In this document: positions 7,127-14,184 of the stretch, in pieces
Layout: every line of letters starts with the position of its first letter
Position numbering within the stretch: position 1 is the first letter of the stretch
Source of the DNA: Candidatus Magasanikbacteria bacterium CG10_big_fil_rev_8_21_14_0_10_36_16
GTDB lineage: Bacteria > Patescibacteriota > Patescibacteriia > Magasanikbacterales > UBA922
Direction: 5' to 3'
Length of the DNA stretch: 16,244 nt
Assembly: GCA_002773185.1 (NCBI GenBank)
Contig: PFBU01000061.1
Location: forward strand, 1,558 to 17,801
Made by a program: the position numbers and the translations under genes
Notes under the pieces: model-generated
The model's input: the letters and a program-made list of their open reading frames with translations, nothing else
The model's database searches: none
What the model was told of the DNA's origin: nothing

Positions 7127-8158
7127 CTAGAATTGTTGTAAAAACTTTAGATTACCGCTCTCCAAATGTCTAATATCTTCAATACCATATTTTAACATAA
7201 CAAGTCTGGTCAAACCAAAACCAAAAGCAAAACCTTGATATTCTTTTGGGTCAATATTACCAGCTTTAAGAACGTTAGGATGAATCATACCTGCACCAAA
7301 AATTTCCAACCAACCAGTATTTTTACAAACTCTACAACCACTTCCTTTGCATAGAAAACAAGTCACTTCCCCATTTACACCAGGTTCTACAAAAGGATAA
7401 AATTTAGGACGAAGTTTTACTTGAGTATCTTCACCATAAAGATGTTTGACCATTCTTTCAATCACACCTTTCATGTCACCAAAAGTAATATTTTTATCAA
7501 TCACTACACCTTCTAATTGGTGAAAAGTATGTTCATGCCGTGGATCGGTTGCTTCATTACGAAAAACTTTGCCCGGAACTATCATACGAAGTGGTGCGCC
7601 ATATTTTTGCATAGCCCTGACTTGAACTGATGAAGTATGAGTACGCATTACCAAATTATCACGATTTTTGATATAAAAAGTGTCTTGCATATCACGAGCA
7701 GGATGATCATCAGGAATGTTGACTGCTTCAAAATTGTAAAATTCACTTTCAAGTTCAGGCCCATCAAGCAACATAAAACCCATAGAAGTGAAAAAATCTT
7801 CCAAATCATTTTGTACTAGAGTTACTGGATGCAAATGTCCTTTTCTTTCCACAGGTAATTTTGCTTGCGTAATATCTATTTTTTCAGTTTCAAGCAATGT
7901 TTCCCATTTATTATTTTCCAAAGTTTTTTTACTATTTTCAAACAATTCTTCCATTGCAGTTTTGATAGTATTAGCCAAAGCACCCATTTCTTTTCTTTCC
8001 TCACCTGACAATTCTTTCAAACTTTTCATAATATTAGTCATCTCCCCTGCTTTACGAGAAAAATATTCGTTATAAAGTTCTTCAAGAGAATCTAAGTCAG
8101 CAATTTTTTTCAAACTGCTTTCAAAATCTTTTTTTATTTTGGAAAGTTTATCTTTCAT
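7127..8158 (-). CDS. pheS: phenylalanyl-tRNA synthetase subunit alpha
   Basis: The 343-residue catalytic subunit of phenylalanyl-tRNA synthetase (class II), partner of PheT. Residues 1-90 are a charged coiled-coil arm that contacts tRNA. Motif 2 is at about 199-217 (FRNEATDPRHEHTFHQLEG) and motif 3 at about 308-327 (GFAFGFGLTRLVMLKYGIED). HPVTLVQNDLEDFFTSMGF (about 109-127) is the usual start of the catalytic domain. A four-cysteine cluster, CFLCKGSGCRVC (about 266-277), could bind zinc; I recall such clusters in some but not all bacterial PheS. The C-terminus is complete (NLKFLQQF). It starts at ATG 8158 without a Shine-Dalgarno. The leader upstream holds a 70-base palindrome (8191-8260). 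No T-box-type leader is visible, so regulation is not evident. Confidence 0.97.
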   Translation of the reverse strand: MKDKLSKIKKDFESSLKKIADLDSLEELYNEYFSRKAGEMTNIMKSLKELSGEERKEMGALANTIKTAMEELFENSKKTLENNKWETLLETEKIDITQAKLPVERKGHLHPVTLVQNDLEDFFTSMGFMLLDGPELESEFYNFEAVNIPDDHPARDMQDTFYIKNRDNLVMRTHTSSVQVRAMQKYGAPLRMIVPGKVFRNEATDPRHEHTFHQLEGVVIDKNITFGDMKGVIERMVKHLYGEDTQVKLRPKFYPFVEPGVNGEVTCFLCKGSGCRVCKNTGWLEIFGAGMIHPNVLKAGNIDPKEYQGFAFGFGLTRLVMLKYGIEDIRHLESGNLKFLQQF

Positions 8159-8190
8159 AAGATAATTAATAAAAATAAATATAAAGCAAA

Positions 8191-8260
8191 GGGTACGAAA
8201 TACGAAAGATACGAAATTACGAAACTTTCGTATGTTCGTACTTTTCGTATTTCGTATCCC
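8191..8260. repeat. 70-base palindrome built from TACGAAA heptamers
   Basis: The left arm has four exact TACGAAA units (8194-8200, 8201-8207, 8210-8216, 8218-8224). The right arm has three exact reverse complements (8226-8232, 8243-8249, 8250-8256) and one with a single change (8234-8240). GGG and CCC close the outer ends. Only one base (C8225) separates the inner units. It fills the gap between rseP and pheS and would form a long hairpin in the pheS leader. Confidence 0.85.
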
Positions 8261-8266
8261 ATAATA

Positions 8267-9502
8267 TTAAAACAACTTCGCCACATCCCTATAAGTAACC
8301 ACTACCACCAAAATCATAAGTAACAAAAATCCAATAGTATGAGCTAATTGTTCGTATTTCATTGGCACTGGTTTTTTCAATATTTTTTCCAAAATAACAA
8401 AGACAATCCGACCACCATCAAGAGCTGGAATTGGCAAAATATTGATAGCTGCCAAACTAAGCGAAAGCATAGCTACTACATTTAGCAAATAATTGAAACC
8501 AAGTTTCGCACTTTGTCCAACGATTGTGGCAATACCCACAGGTCCAGCTACATCAAAAATTAATCCATGCCCTAAAACAAGATTTTTTATCAAGTAATAA
8601 AACCCAATAAAAATATTTAGTAATACTACGAATGTAGCTATAAATCCTTTGTAAATTGCCAAATACCAAGGATAACGAATCACACCAGCATCAGCCAAAG
8701 CAACACCAAGTTTTGGTGTATCCACATTTTTGATCATTTTTGGTGTCATTTTGATTATCAAATTTTGTCCAGCTCTTTCAACTACCAAAGAAGATTCTTC
8801 AACGATGTGCAAACTAACATAATCAATTAGTTTTTGAGAATTTATTTCTTCACCAAGTAATTTATCACCCTCAAACCAATTCATATCACTAGCACCAATA
8901 CGCAAAATTTTGTCGCCAAATTGTATGCCAGCTGCTTTGGCAGGCGAATTATCTTCAACTTGTTCTACTACCACACTTGGTTTTTCTACTATAATAGCCC
9001 GTGGATCACTATTGCCACCAGACAAATCTGTTGGCAGACCAATCATAAAACCAACACTAAGAACAACAAAAGCCAAAATAATGTTCATAATCACACCAGC
9101 TGCCAAAACAATTATTCTTTTCCAGGCTTTCTGTGCACCAAAGCTATCTTTTTCTTGGGCATTTTCACCATTTTCACCTTTTATTTTGACAAAACCACCC
9201 AAAGGTAAGTAATTGATAGACCACAAAGTCGCAGGATATTCTTCTTCTCTTTCTTCACCACCAACAGTATTAGCTAAAGTAGATTTTTGATTTTCTTTCT
9301 GTTCTTTTGTTTTTCCACTACCAAAAATCCAAACTAATTTCTTAGTCACAGGATCACGATAAAAACCAAAAGCTCGTGGTGGAAAACCAAAACCAAACTC
9401 AAAAACTTTCATACCACTCTTACGAGCAGTAATAAAATGACCAAATTCATGAGCAACTACTAACAAACCTAAAATTAAAATAAAGAGTAGGACAGTAAGC
9501 AT
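8267..9502 (-). CDS. rseP: site-2 intramembrane metalloprotease, M50 family with PDZ domain
   Basis: A 411-residue membrane protease that cleaves transmembrane segments of regulatory substrates, such as anti-sigma factors or signal-peptide remnants. Zinc-binding HEFGH is at residues 18-22 in the first membrane segment. A hydrophobic segment (about 130-155) precedes a PDZ domain (about 165-250: VEQVEDNSPAKAAGIQFGDKILRI). The third metal-ligand motif is NILPIPALDGGRIVF near residue 365. A last membrane segment (about 385-402) ends the protein. Between the zinc helix and the second segment is a charged stretch of about 45 residues (residues 60-105) that lengthens the first soluble loop. The ATG at 9502 puts the HEFGH helix at the usual place. 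It is the first gene of a minus-strand run rseP-pheS-pheT, although the palindrome at 8191-8260 may uncouple it. No Shine-Dalgarno. Confidence 0.94.
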   Translation of the reverse strand: MLTVLLFILILGLLVVAHEFGHFITARKSGMKVFEFGFGFPPRAFGFYRDPVTKKLVWIFGSGKTKEQKENQKSTLANTVGGEEREEEYPATLWSINYLPLGGFVKIKGENGENAQEKDSFGAQKAWKRIIVLAAGVIMNIILAFVVLSVGFMIGLPTDLSGGNSDPRAIIVEKPSVVVEQVEDNSPAKAAGIQFGDKILRIGASDMNWFEGDKLLGEEINSQKLIDYVSLHIVEESSLVVERAGQNLIIKMTPKMIKNVDTPKLGVALADAGVIRYPWYLAIYKGFIATFVVLLNIFIGFYYLIKNLVLGHGLIFDVAGPVGIATIVGQSAKLGFNYLLNVVAMLSLSLAAINILPIPALDGGRIVFVILEKILKKPVPMKYEQLAHTIGFLLLMILVVVVTYRDVAKLF

Positions 9503-9511
9503 AAGTGTAGA

Positions 9512-9597
9512 AAATTACAAATAACAAGAAACAAAAACCAAATTTGTCATTGATCATTTAAATTTGATTTGACATTTGAATTTTGTAATTTGTCATT
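9512..9597. repeat. imperfect palindrome with TTTGTCATT/AAATTACAAA modules
   Basis: AAATTACAAA (9512-9521) pairs perfectly with TTTGTAATTT (9582-9591). Between and beyond them AATTTGTCATT occurs twice as a direct repeat (9541-9551 and 9587-9597), with further CAAAT/ATTTG modules. It fills the start of the rseP-lemA divergent gap. Confidence 0.6.
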
Positions 9598-9627
9598 ACA
9601 TCTGACTAAAATAAGTGATTTTATAGA

Positions 9628-9656
9628 TTGACTAAATTATCGTAAAGAGGTAAAAT
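9628..9656 (+). promoter_or_regulatory. sigma70-type promoter of the lemA cluster
   Basis: TTGACT (9628-9633) and TAAAAT (9651-9656) are separated by exactly 17 bases, each one base from consensus. Transcription would start near 9663, giving an 80-base leader before lemA. A TATAAT at 9736-9741 is too close to the ATG to serve a normal leader. Confidence 0.65.
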
Positions 9657-9662
9657 AACCTC
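9647..9662 (+). promoter_or_regulatory. dyad over the lemA -10 box (possible operator)
   Basis: GAGGT (9647-9651) and ACCTC (9658-9662) form a perfect 5-bp dyad with a 6-base centre. The -10 box TAAAAT is inside it, the position expected for a repressor site. The regulator is unknown. Confidence 0.4.
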
Positions 9663-9672
9663 ATAAATAACA

Positions 9673-9687
9673 ATGACATTATGTCAT
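9673..9687 (+). promoter_or_regulatory. 15-base perfect palindrome in the lemA leader
   Basis: ATGACAT-T-ATGTCAT has perfect 7-bp arms around one base. Such tight symmetry fits a dimeric protein-binding site better than an RNA hairpin, since a one-base loop cannot fold without opening pairs. Confidence 0.45.
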
Positions 9688-9707
9688 AATTTAATTTATT
9701 TATCAAT

Positions 9708-9726
9708 AGTGAAAATTTATTTCACT
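9708..9726 (+). promoter_or_regulatory. third dyad in the lemA leader
   Basis: AGTGAAA (9708-9714) and TTTCACT (9720-9726) are perfect 7-bp arms around ATTTA, ending 17 bases before the lemA ATG. It could be a leader hairpin or an operator. Confidence 0.4.
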
Positions 9727-9743
9727 TTAAGTCTATATAATAT

Positions 9744-10313
9744 ATGACTGCATTATACGTTATTTTGGGTCTTGTAGTGCTTATTATCCTTTGGATGATA
9801 GGAGTTTACAATGGTCTAATCACTCTTCGCAACCGTACCAAAGAAGCTTGGAGTGATATTGATGTTCAATTAAAACGTCGCCACGATTTGATTCCGAACC
9901 TAGTTTCAAGTGTCAAAGGTTATATGGTTCATGAAAGAGGTTTACTAGAAAATGTTACCAAATATCGTGCCGAGGCTATGTCTGCTCAAGAAGCTGGCAA
10001 TACTCAAGCAATGGCTCAAGCCGAAAGTAAATTGGGGGGTCTAATGCGTGATATCAAAATCGCCATGGAAGCTTACCCAGATTTGAAAGCCAACCAAAAT
10101 GTCGCCCAACTTATGGACGAGCTTTCAGATACTGAAAACAAAATCCAAGCTTCACGTAGATTTTACAACGGTCAAGTTCGTGATTTCAATACCAAAATTG
10201 AAGTATTCCCAAACAACATGATCGCTGGTATGCTAAAATTTGAGAAATTTAACTTTTTTGAAATTGAAGACAGTGCTGAGAGAGAAAATGTCAAGGTTGA
10301 CCTAACTGCTTAA
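9744..10313 (+). CDS. lemA: LemA family protein
   Basis: A 189-residue LemA family membrane protein. One membrane segment (about residues 4-24) is followed by a helical domain. Conserved LemA features are visible: NRTKEAWSDIDVQLKRRHDLIPNLV (about 31-55), the middle PDLKANQNVAQLMDELSDTENKI (about 112-134), ASRRFYNGQVRDFN (about 136-149) and FPNNMIAGM (about 155-163). The length is typical. The biochemical role of LemA is not settled; in many bacteria it is encoded beside htpX or another protease-like membrane protein, suggesting a shared envelope-quality or stress function. Here it is the first gene of a five-gene cluster. There is no Shine-Dalgarno, and the leader has three dyads. The gene after it is not htpX, unlike the common pairing. 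Confidence 0.95.
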   Translation: MTALYVILGLVVLIILWMIGVYNGLITLRNRTKEAWSDIDVQLKRRHDLIPNLVSSVKGYMVHERGLLENVTKYRAEAMSAQEAGNTQAMAQAESKLGGLMRDIKIAMEAYPDLKANQNVAQLMDELSDTENKIQASRRFYNGQVRDFNTKIEVFPNNMIAGMLKFEKFNFFEIEDSAERENVKVDLTA

Positions 10314-10327
10314 ATCTTTAGAGTCCG

Positions 10328-10355
10328 TAAAGTCTAATCAAATATTTAGACTTTA
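10328..10355. repeat. 10-bp stem palindrome between lemA and the cysteine-rich gene
   Basis: TAAAGTCTAA (10328-10337) pairs perfectly with TTAGACTTTA (10346-10355) across an 8-base loop. No T-run follows (next bases TGACCTTAC), so it is not a standard terminator. The AGTC-TAAAGTC modules suggest an intergenic palindromic repeat or an mRNA-processing hairpin. Confidence 0.6.
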
Positions 10356-10380
10356 TGACCTTACAGATTTTCTCTAATTT

Positions 10381-11610
10381 ATGAAAATTAAAAAAATATT
10401 TAGTAAAGAACCTCAAGAAAAATTAAAATTGAGATATATTTTTTTATTAGCCATACTTCTCTTATTTATAATGCCACTACCAAGAGAAGCTTGTTTTAAC
10501 AGTTGTAATTGGACAATTTCTTCTGGACTTACATATCAAGGTTTTTTTACAATTTTGTTTGGCATAGTCTTTATAACTCCATTTTTGATACCAAGTACAA
10601 TATACTTTATAACATTTCTAATACTACTATCATTTTCAAATAAAATAGAATCTTGTAGAAAAACAAAAAGAAGATGGTCATTTATTTTGTTAATTGTCTC
10701 TTTTGTTGGAACAATACTTAGTAACTTTATTGCTTATCATACTTTTGAAAGAGTAAAAGAAATCTATGACAAGTATATTATTGAAAATACTATTGAACAA
10801 AAAATTAAAATAGGAATGACAAAAGAAGAAGTATTAAAAGTTTATCCAGAAGCAATAAAAAATTATGCCCCACAAACTTATTCTTACAATCCTCAGCCAA
10901 TAAACTACACTAAAAAGATAAAATTTTATGATGAAAGTAAACAAAAAATGGTTACATCAACTAACAAAGTATATACATCAAAAGGACACACGGATATGTT
11001 TATTTTCCATTCTCCAAATATAAGAGAAATTAGCGGATATGGTGAAGATTGTCTACGCCCACAAAAAAACACACCAACTATTTATATTTGTTTTAAAGAA
11101 AATAAAGTTTTTGCAATTGTTACAGGTTATAAAAATATTATAGTTCATAAAGATTATTTTCAAACTTTACAAAATTACAATACAAACGATCATAACTTAT
11201 GTGAAAAAATTAAAACAGCACCATATTACATGGGTTACCCTAGTTTTTTTATGTGTTATACACAAATGGCTATAAATGATCAAAATATTAGAAAATGTGA
11301 TCTTATAACAGATATAACATCCAAAGCAGGATGTTTTGATGAAATATGCAAATCCGTACACCCCGATGATGAAATACAAGCTACAGAATGTTTATACAAT
11401 GAAATTATAAAGACAAAAGATCTACTTGGTTGCAAATTAATTAATACAATACAAGGTAAAAAATTATATTATGCTTGTCTAACAGCTATATCAGCAACTA
11501 CTTATGAGACAAAAGGTTGTTATCAAATTTTAGAAAATAATGAAGCACAAGAAAATTGCAAAAAAATAGTAGAAGATGCATACTATAGAGATAAAAATAT
11601 CCCAAGATAA
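10381..11610 (+). CDS. membrane protein with a BamE/SmpA-like motif and a cysteine-rich C-terminal domain
   Basis: A 409-residue protein with no named family that I recognise. Hydrophobic segments at about 19-34, 55-72, 73-86 and 99-118 indicate a four-helix or three-helix N-terminal membrane domain. Residues about 140-157 read IEQKIKIGMTKEEVLKVYP, resembling the GMTkeeV signature of SmpA/BamE-like domains. The last 140 residues hold about a dozen cysteines in spaced pairs (LCEKI...MCYTQMA, KCDLI...GCFDEIC, ECLYNEI...GCKLI, ACLTAI...GCYQI, NCKKI), a degenerate repeat of the C-x2-I ... C-(F/Y) kind, which suggests a disulfide-stabilised extracellular region. Base composition is more AT-rich than the flanking genes by eye. 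It lies between lemA and htpX, 67 and 11 bases from them, on the same strand. It may be a recent insertion or a lineage-specific partner; function unknown. Confidence 0.8.
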   Translation: MKIKKIFSKEPQEKLKLRYIFLLAILLLFIMPLPREACFNSCNWTISSGLTYQGFFTILFGIVFITPFLIPSTIYFITFLILLSFSNKIESCRKTKRRWSFILLIVSFVGTILSNFIAYHTFERVKEIYDKYIIENTIEQKIKIGMTKEEVLKVYPEAIKNYAPQTYSYNPQPINYTKKIKFYDESKQKMVTSTNKVYTSKGHTDMFIFHSPNIREISGYGEDCLRPQKNTPTIYICFKENKVFAIVTGYKNIIVHKDYFQTLQNYNTNDHNLCEKIKTAPYYMGYPSFFMCYTQMAINDQNIRKCDLITDITSKAGCFDEICKSVHPDDEIQATECLYNEIIKTKDLLGCKLINTIQGKKLYYACLTAISATTYETKGCYQILENNEAQENCKKIVEDAYYRDKNIPR

Positions 11611-11621
11611 AATATAATAAT

Positions 11622-12506
11622 ATGTACTCCCAAATTGACTCCAACAAACGAAAAACAAATATTTTAATCATCATCTTCACCATGTTCGTTATCGCCATTG
11701 GTTGGTTTCTCAATGCCTACATGGGTTATGGTTATGGAGCAGTAGTCGTTGCTGTGATTATTTCTGTCATCATGACTTTGGTTAGTTATTACAAAGGCGA
11801 TAGTATTGCTCTTAGTTCAGCTGGCGCCAAAGAAATTAGCAAAGAAGAAAATCCTTACGTCTATAAAATGGTTGAAAATCTAGCTATTACTTCTGGTTTA
11901 CCAATGCCAAAAGTCTATATGATAAATTCAGGTGCCTTGAATGCTTTTGCCACAGGTCGTGATCCAGAGCATGCTTCAGTGGCTGTCACAAGTGGAATTG
12001 TGCAAGCTCTAGAAAATGAAGAATTGGAAGGTGTACTCGCTCACGAGTTATCTCATGTCAAAAATTATGATATTCGTGTTATGACCATTGTTGTTGTCTT
12101 AGTTGGTGCGATTTCATTGTTATCAAATTGGTTTTTCCGTGCCAGAATGTTTGGAGGCGGACGTCGTAGTTCCAATAGTAATGAAGGAAATGCTGGTGGC
12201 ATTATTATGATAATAGGTTTAATTTTACTTATTCTCTCACCTATTGTCGCTAATCTAATTAAATTAGCCATTTCTCGTAAACGCGAATATTTGGCCGATG
12301 CCTCTGGATCTTTACTTACTCGCTATCCAGAAGGACTTGCTCGAGCACTTGAGAAAATTTCAGCTTCCGATGTTCCACTCCAAACTGCCAGTGCTGCCAC
12401 AGCCCACCTTTTCATTTCCAATCCTTTCAAGAAAAAAGCTTTTTCAAGTCTTTTTTCTACTCATCCGCCGATTGAAGACAGAATTAATAAATTGAGAGAG
12501 ATGTAA
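11622..12506 (+). CDS. htpX: M48 family zinc metalloprotease HtpX
   Basis: A 294-residue inner-membrane protease that degrades misfolded or damaged membrane proteins. Two N-terminal membrane segments (about 12-32 and 38-56) precede the peptidase domain. The zinc motif HELSH is at 141-145, with the catalytic E142. The third ligand is E222 in REYLADASG, and a membrane hairpin (about 150-170 and 192-215) separates the two. TGRDPEHASVAVTSGI (about 111-126) and FSTHPPIEDRI (about 279-289) are standard family blocks. The length is normal. The start ATG at 11622 lies 11 bases after the upstream stop, with no Shine-Dalgarno, so it is probably in the same transcript. Its C-terminus is followed by the phosphatidyltransferase gene after 7 bases. 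Confidence 0.96.
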   Translation: MYSQIDSNKRKTNILIIIFTMFVIAIGWFLNAYMGYGYGAVVVAVIISVIMTLVSYYKGDSIALSSAGAKEISKEENPYVYKMVENLAITSGLPMPKVYMINSGALNAFATGRDPEHASVAVTSGIVQALENEELEGVLAHELSHVKNYDIRVMTIVVVLVGAISLLSNWFFRARMFGGGRRSSNSNEGNAGGIIMIIGLILLILSPIVANLIKLAISRKREYLADASGSLLTRYPEGLARALEKISASDVPLQTASAATAHLFISNPFKKKAFSSLFSTHPPIEDRINKLREM

Positions 12507-12513
12507 TTTGTTT

Positions 12514-13191
12514 ATGTCAGAAGAAAAAAAAGAACAATTTGCTGGCGACAAAAAAGTAGGAACATCTCTACTTAATTTTTGGGAAAAAAAATTCATAGAA
12601 AAATATACACCAAAAATCCCAAAATTAATTGAAACTTATCATCTCACTTATTCAACTATCTTATGGTCAGGACTTATCATTTTATTTAGTTGGTTAGCTC
12701 AAAACAATATTCATTGGCTTTGGGGAATATCCTCTTGTATTTTTTTACAATGGCTTACCGATTGCTTCGACGGTTCAGTCGGACGCTACCGCAATACCGG
12801 ACTTATCAAGTGGGGCTACTACATGGATCATTTTCTAGACTATATTTTTCTCTGTGCAATTTTGATTGGTTATTCTATTTTACTTCCTGACAATTTCAAA
12901 TTTTTGCAATTTTTTATTTTAGCTTTTTTTGGTGCTTTCATGGTCAATACTTATTTGTCTTTCGCAGCTACAAACAAATTCAAAATTACTTATTTGAAAA
13001 TTGGGCCTACCGAAATACGCCTTTTGTTTATAATCGTAAACACACTCCTAATATTTTTTGGCAAAACTTATCTCAAATGGTCACTACCTTATGTAATTGG
13101 ATTTAGTGTTTTGGGTCTTATTTTAGTAGTTTACAAAACCCAAAAAGAACTTTGGGAAATAGATATGAAAAACAAAAATAATAATCAATAA
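12514..13191 (+). CDS. CDP-alcohol phosphatidyltransferase family membrane enzyme
   Basis: A 225-residue integral-membrane enzyme that joins a CDP-linked alcohol or diacylglycerol to an acceptor in phospholipid synthesis. The family motif D-x2-D-G-x2-A-R-x8/9-G-x3-D-x3-D is present as TDCFDGSVGR...WGYYMDHFLD (about residues 86-111). The usual alanine before arginine is glycine, and all four aspartates are there. Five or six hydrophobic segments follow the charged N-terminal tail. The acceptor cannot be read from the sequence; PgsA-like, Pss-like and inositol-type enzymes share the motif. I chose the ATG at 12514 rather than the TTG two codons earlier. The gene begins 7 bases after htpX and ends one base before the dehydrogenase, so it is translationally close to both. 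Confidence 0.9.
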   Translation: MSEEKKEQFAGDKKVGTSLLNFWEKKFIEKYTPKIPKLIETYHLTYSTILWSGLIILFSWLAQNNIHWLWGISSCIFLQWLTDCFDGSVGRYRNTGLIKWGYYMDHFLDYIFLCAILIGYSILLPDNFKFLQFFILAFFGAFMVNTYLSFAATNKFKITYLKIGPTEIRLLFIIVNTLLIFFGKTYLKWSLPYVIGFSVLGLILVVYKTQKELWEIDMKNKNNNQ

Positions 13192-13192
13192 T

Positions 13193-13954
13193 ATGTCCCA
13201 AACAGCCCTCATCACCGGTGCCTCCTCTGGTATTGGTCTAGAACTCGCCAAACTATTTGCACAAGACAAATATGACCTAGTTTTAGTTGCTAGAAACGAA
13301 GAAAAATTAAATAAATTAGCTGATGAACTAAAAAATAAATACCAAATAAAAGCTAAAGTTCTAATCTTTGACTTGACCAAAGATGATTCACCACAACTTA
13401 TCTTTGCTGAAATGCAAAAAGAAAAAATTAATATTGATGTACTTGTCAACAATGCTGGTTTTGGTATAGAAGGCGAATTCAAAGATACAAACTTAACTAC
13501 TGAACTAGACATGATAAAACTAAATATCAGTAGTCTAGTAGAAATGACCAAATTATTTTTGGAACCAATGCTTGAAAAAAAATTTGGAAAAATTATGCAA
13601 GTAGCCTCTATTGCAGGATTCTTACCAGGACCTTACATGGCAGTATATTATGCTACCAAAGCTTTTGTCCTCAATTTTTCTGAAGCTATTGCCAATGAAC
13701 TAGAAAATACAGGTGTGACCGTCACCACACTTTGCCCAGGTCCCACCAAAACAAACTTTGAAAAAGCTGCCAACATGGAATTTCCAAAAAGTATGAAACT
13801 AATGACAGCGCAAGAAGTAGCAAGGATTGGTTACAATGCATTACAAAAAAATAAATCTTCAGTAGTAATCACAGGACTACACAACAAACTATTAATATTT
13901 TTTATCAGATTTTTGCCACGAAAATTGGTAACGAAGATTATGACGAGTTTGTAA
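13193..13954 (+). CDS. short-chain dehydrogenase/reductase (SDR) family oxidoreductase
   Basis: A 253-residue classical SDR, an NAD(P)-dependent oxidoreductase with a Rossmann fold. The cofactor loop TGASSGIG is at 8-15; NNAG is at 86-89; catalytic S139 is in VASIAG; and Y152-x3-K156 is in YYATK. PGPTKTNF (about 181-188) follows the active site as usual. R34 after the second strand (LVARNEEKL) suggests NADP(H) preference. The overall pattern is like the YqjQ/DltE type; the substrate is unknown. A hydrophobic, basic C-terminus (LLIFFIRFLPRKLVTKIM) may associate with the membrane, fitting its place in an envelope cluster. It starts one base after the phosphatidyltransferase stop and ends nine bases before a strong terminator, so it is the last gene of the lemA cluster. 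Confidence 0.94.
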   Translation: MSQTALITGASSGIGLELAKLFAQDKYDLVLVARNEEKLNKLADELKNKYQIKAKVLIFDLTKDDSPQLIFAEMQKEKINIDVLVNNAGFGIEGEFKDTNLTTELDMIKLNISSLVEMTKLFLEPMLEKKFGKIMQVASIAGFLPGPYMAVYYATKAFVLNFSEAIANELENTGVTVTTLCPGPTKTNFEKAANMEFPKSMKLMTAQEVARIGYNALQKNKSSVVITGLHNKLLIFFIRFLPRKLVTKIMTSL

Positions 13955-13956
13955 AA

Positions 13957-14105
13957 AAACCAAAAAAGACGTCCACAAAACGTCTTTTTATTTACAAAAG
14001 AGAATGGTTCGCGCGCGATAAGGTCTTCATTACGCAATAGCCGGAAAAAATCCGAGAAGACCAAATCTATCTACAAATACTTTATAAATAAATTTGGACT
14101 ACCTT
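13957..14105 (-). ncRNA. candidate small RNA, about 150 nt
   Basis: The minus strand has a sigma70-like promoter (14112-14140) and a perfect terminator (13963-13989), spanning about 150 nt with no convincing ORF. In between, GGTCTTC (14022-14028) pairs with GAAGACC (14056-14062), and inside it CGGA (14042-14045) pairs with TCCG (14051-14054). A further dyad CCAAAT/ATTTGG spans 14061-14096, and there is an alternating GCGCGCG run at 14011-14017. It does not match 5S rRNA, SRP RNA or tRNA by eye. It could instead be a palindromic repeat cluster with chance promoter-like sequence. Confidence 0.4.
13963..13989. terminator. bidirectional rho-independent terminator
   Basis: AAAAAGACGT (13963-13972) and ACGTCTTTTT (13980-13989) form a perfect 10-bp stem with a 7-base loop. 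The plus strand ends in a T-run just after the dehydrogenase stop. The minus strand also ends in a run of six T, closing the small transcript starting near 14105. Confidence 0.9.
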
Positions 14106-14111
14106 AAACTC

Positions 14112-14140
14112 ATTATACGCAAAAAGCAAACTTTTGCAAA
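14112..14140 (-). promoter_or_regulatory. promoter of the candidate small RNA
   Basis: On the minus strand TTTGCA (14140 to 14135) and TATAAT (14117 to 14112) are separated by exactly 17 bases. The -10 is consensus and the -35 is weak. It begins two bases past the terminator of the upstream unit. Confidence 0.45.
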
Positions 14141-14141
14141 C

Positions 14142-14169
14142 AAAAAACAGTTCCTCAGAGCTGTTTTTT
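14142..14169. terminator. rho-independent terminator of the GC-rich small unit
   Basis: AAAAAACAG (14142-14150) pairs with CTGTTTTTT (14161-14169). The stem continues inward as TTC/GAG to a CTCA tetraloop. A T-run follows on the minus strand, closing the transcript that starts near 14480; it can also act on the plus strand. Confidence 0.85.
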
Positions 14170-14184
14170 AAAATTTGGAATGGG

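Noticed and set aside
8191..8260. CRISPR-like or T-box leader reading of the TACGAAA region
   Set aside because: The units are 7 bases without spacers and in inverted arms, so not CRISPR. No T-box sequence or following terminator is visible upstream of pheS.
9736..9741. TATAAT directly before the lemA ATG as its promoter
   Set aside because: A start 6-7 bases downstream would fall inside the coding region; the pair at 9628-9656 fits better.
13123..13551. Minus-strand 142-codon ORF inside the dehydrogenase gene
   Set aside because: Antisense to the NNAG and cofactor regions of an intact SDR; serine/isoleucine-rich shadow translation.
13831..14064. Minus-strand 77-codon ORF overlapping the end of the dehydrogenase gene
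   Set aside because: It crosses the bidirectional terminator and the 3' end of a clearly coding SDR gene, and it has only a TTG start.
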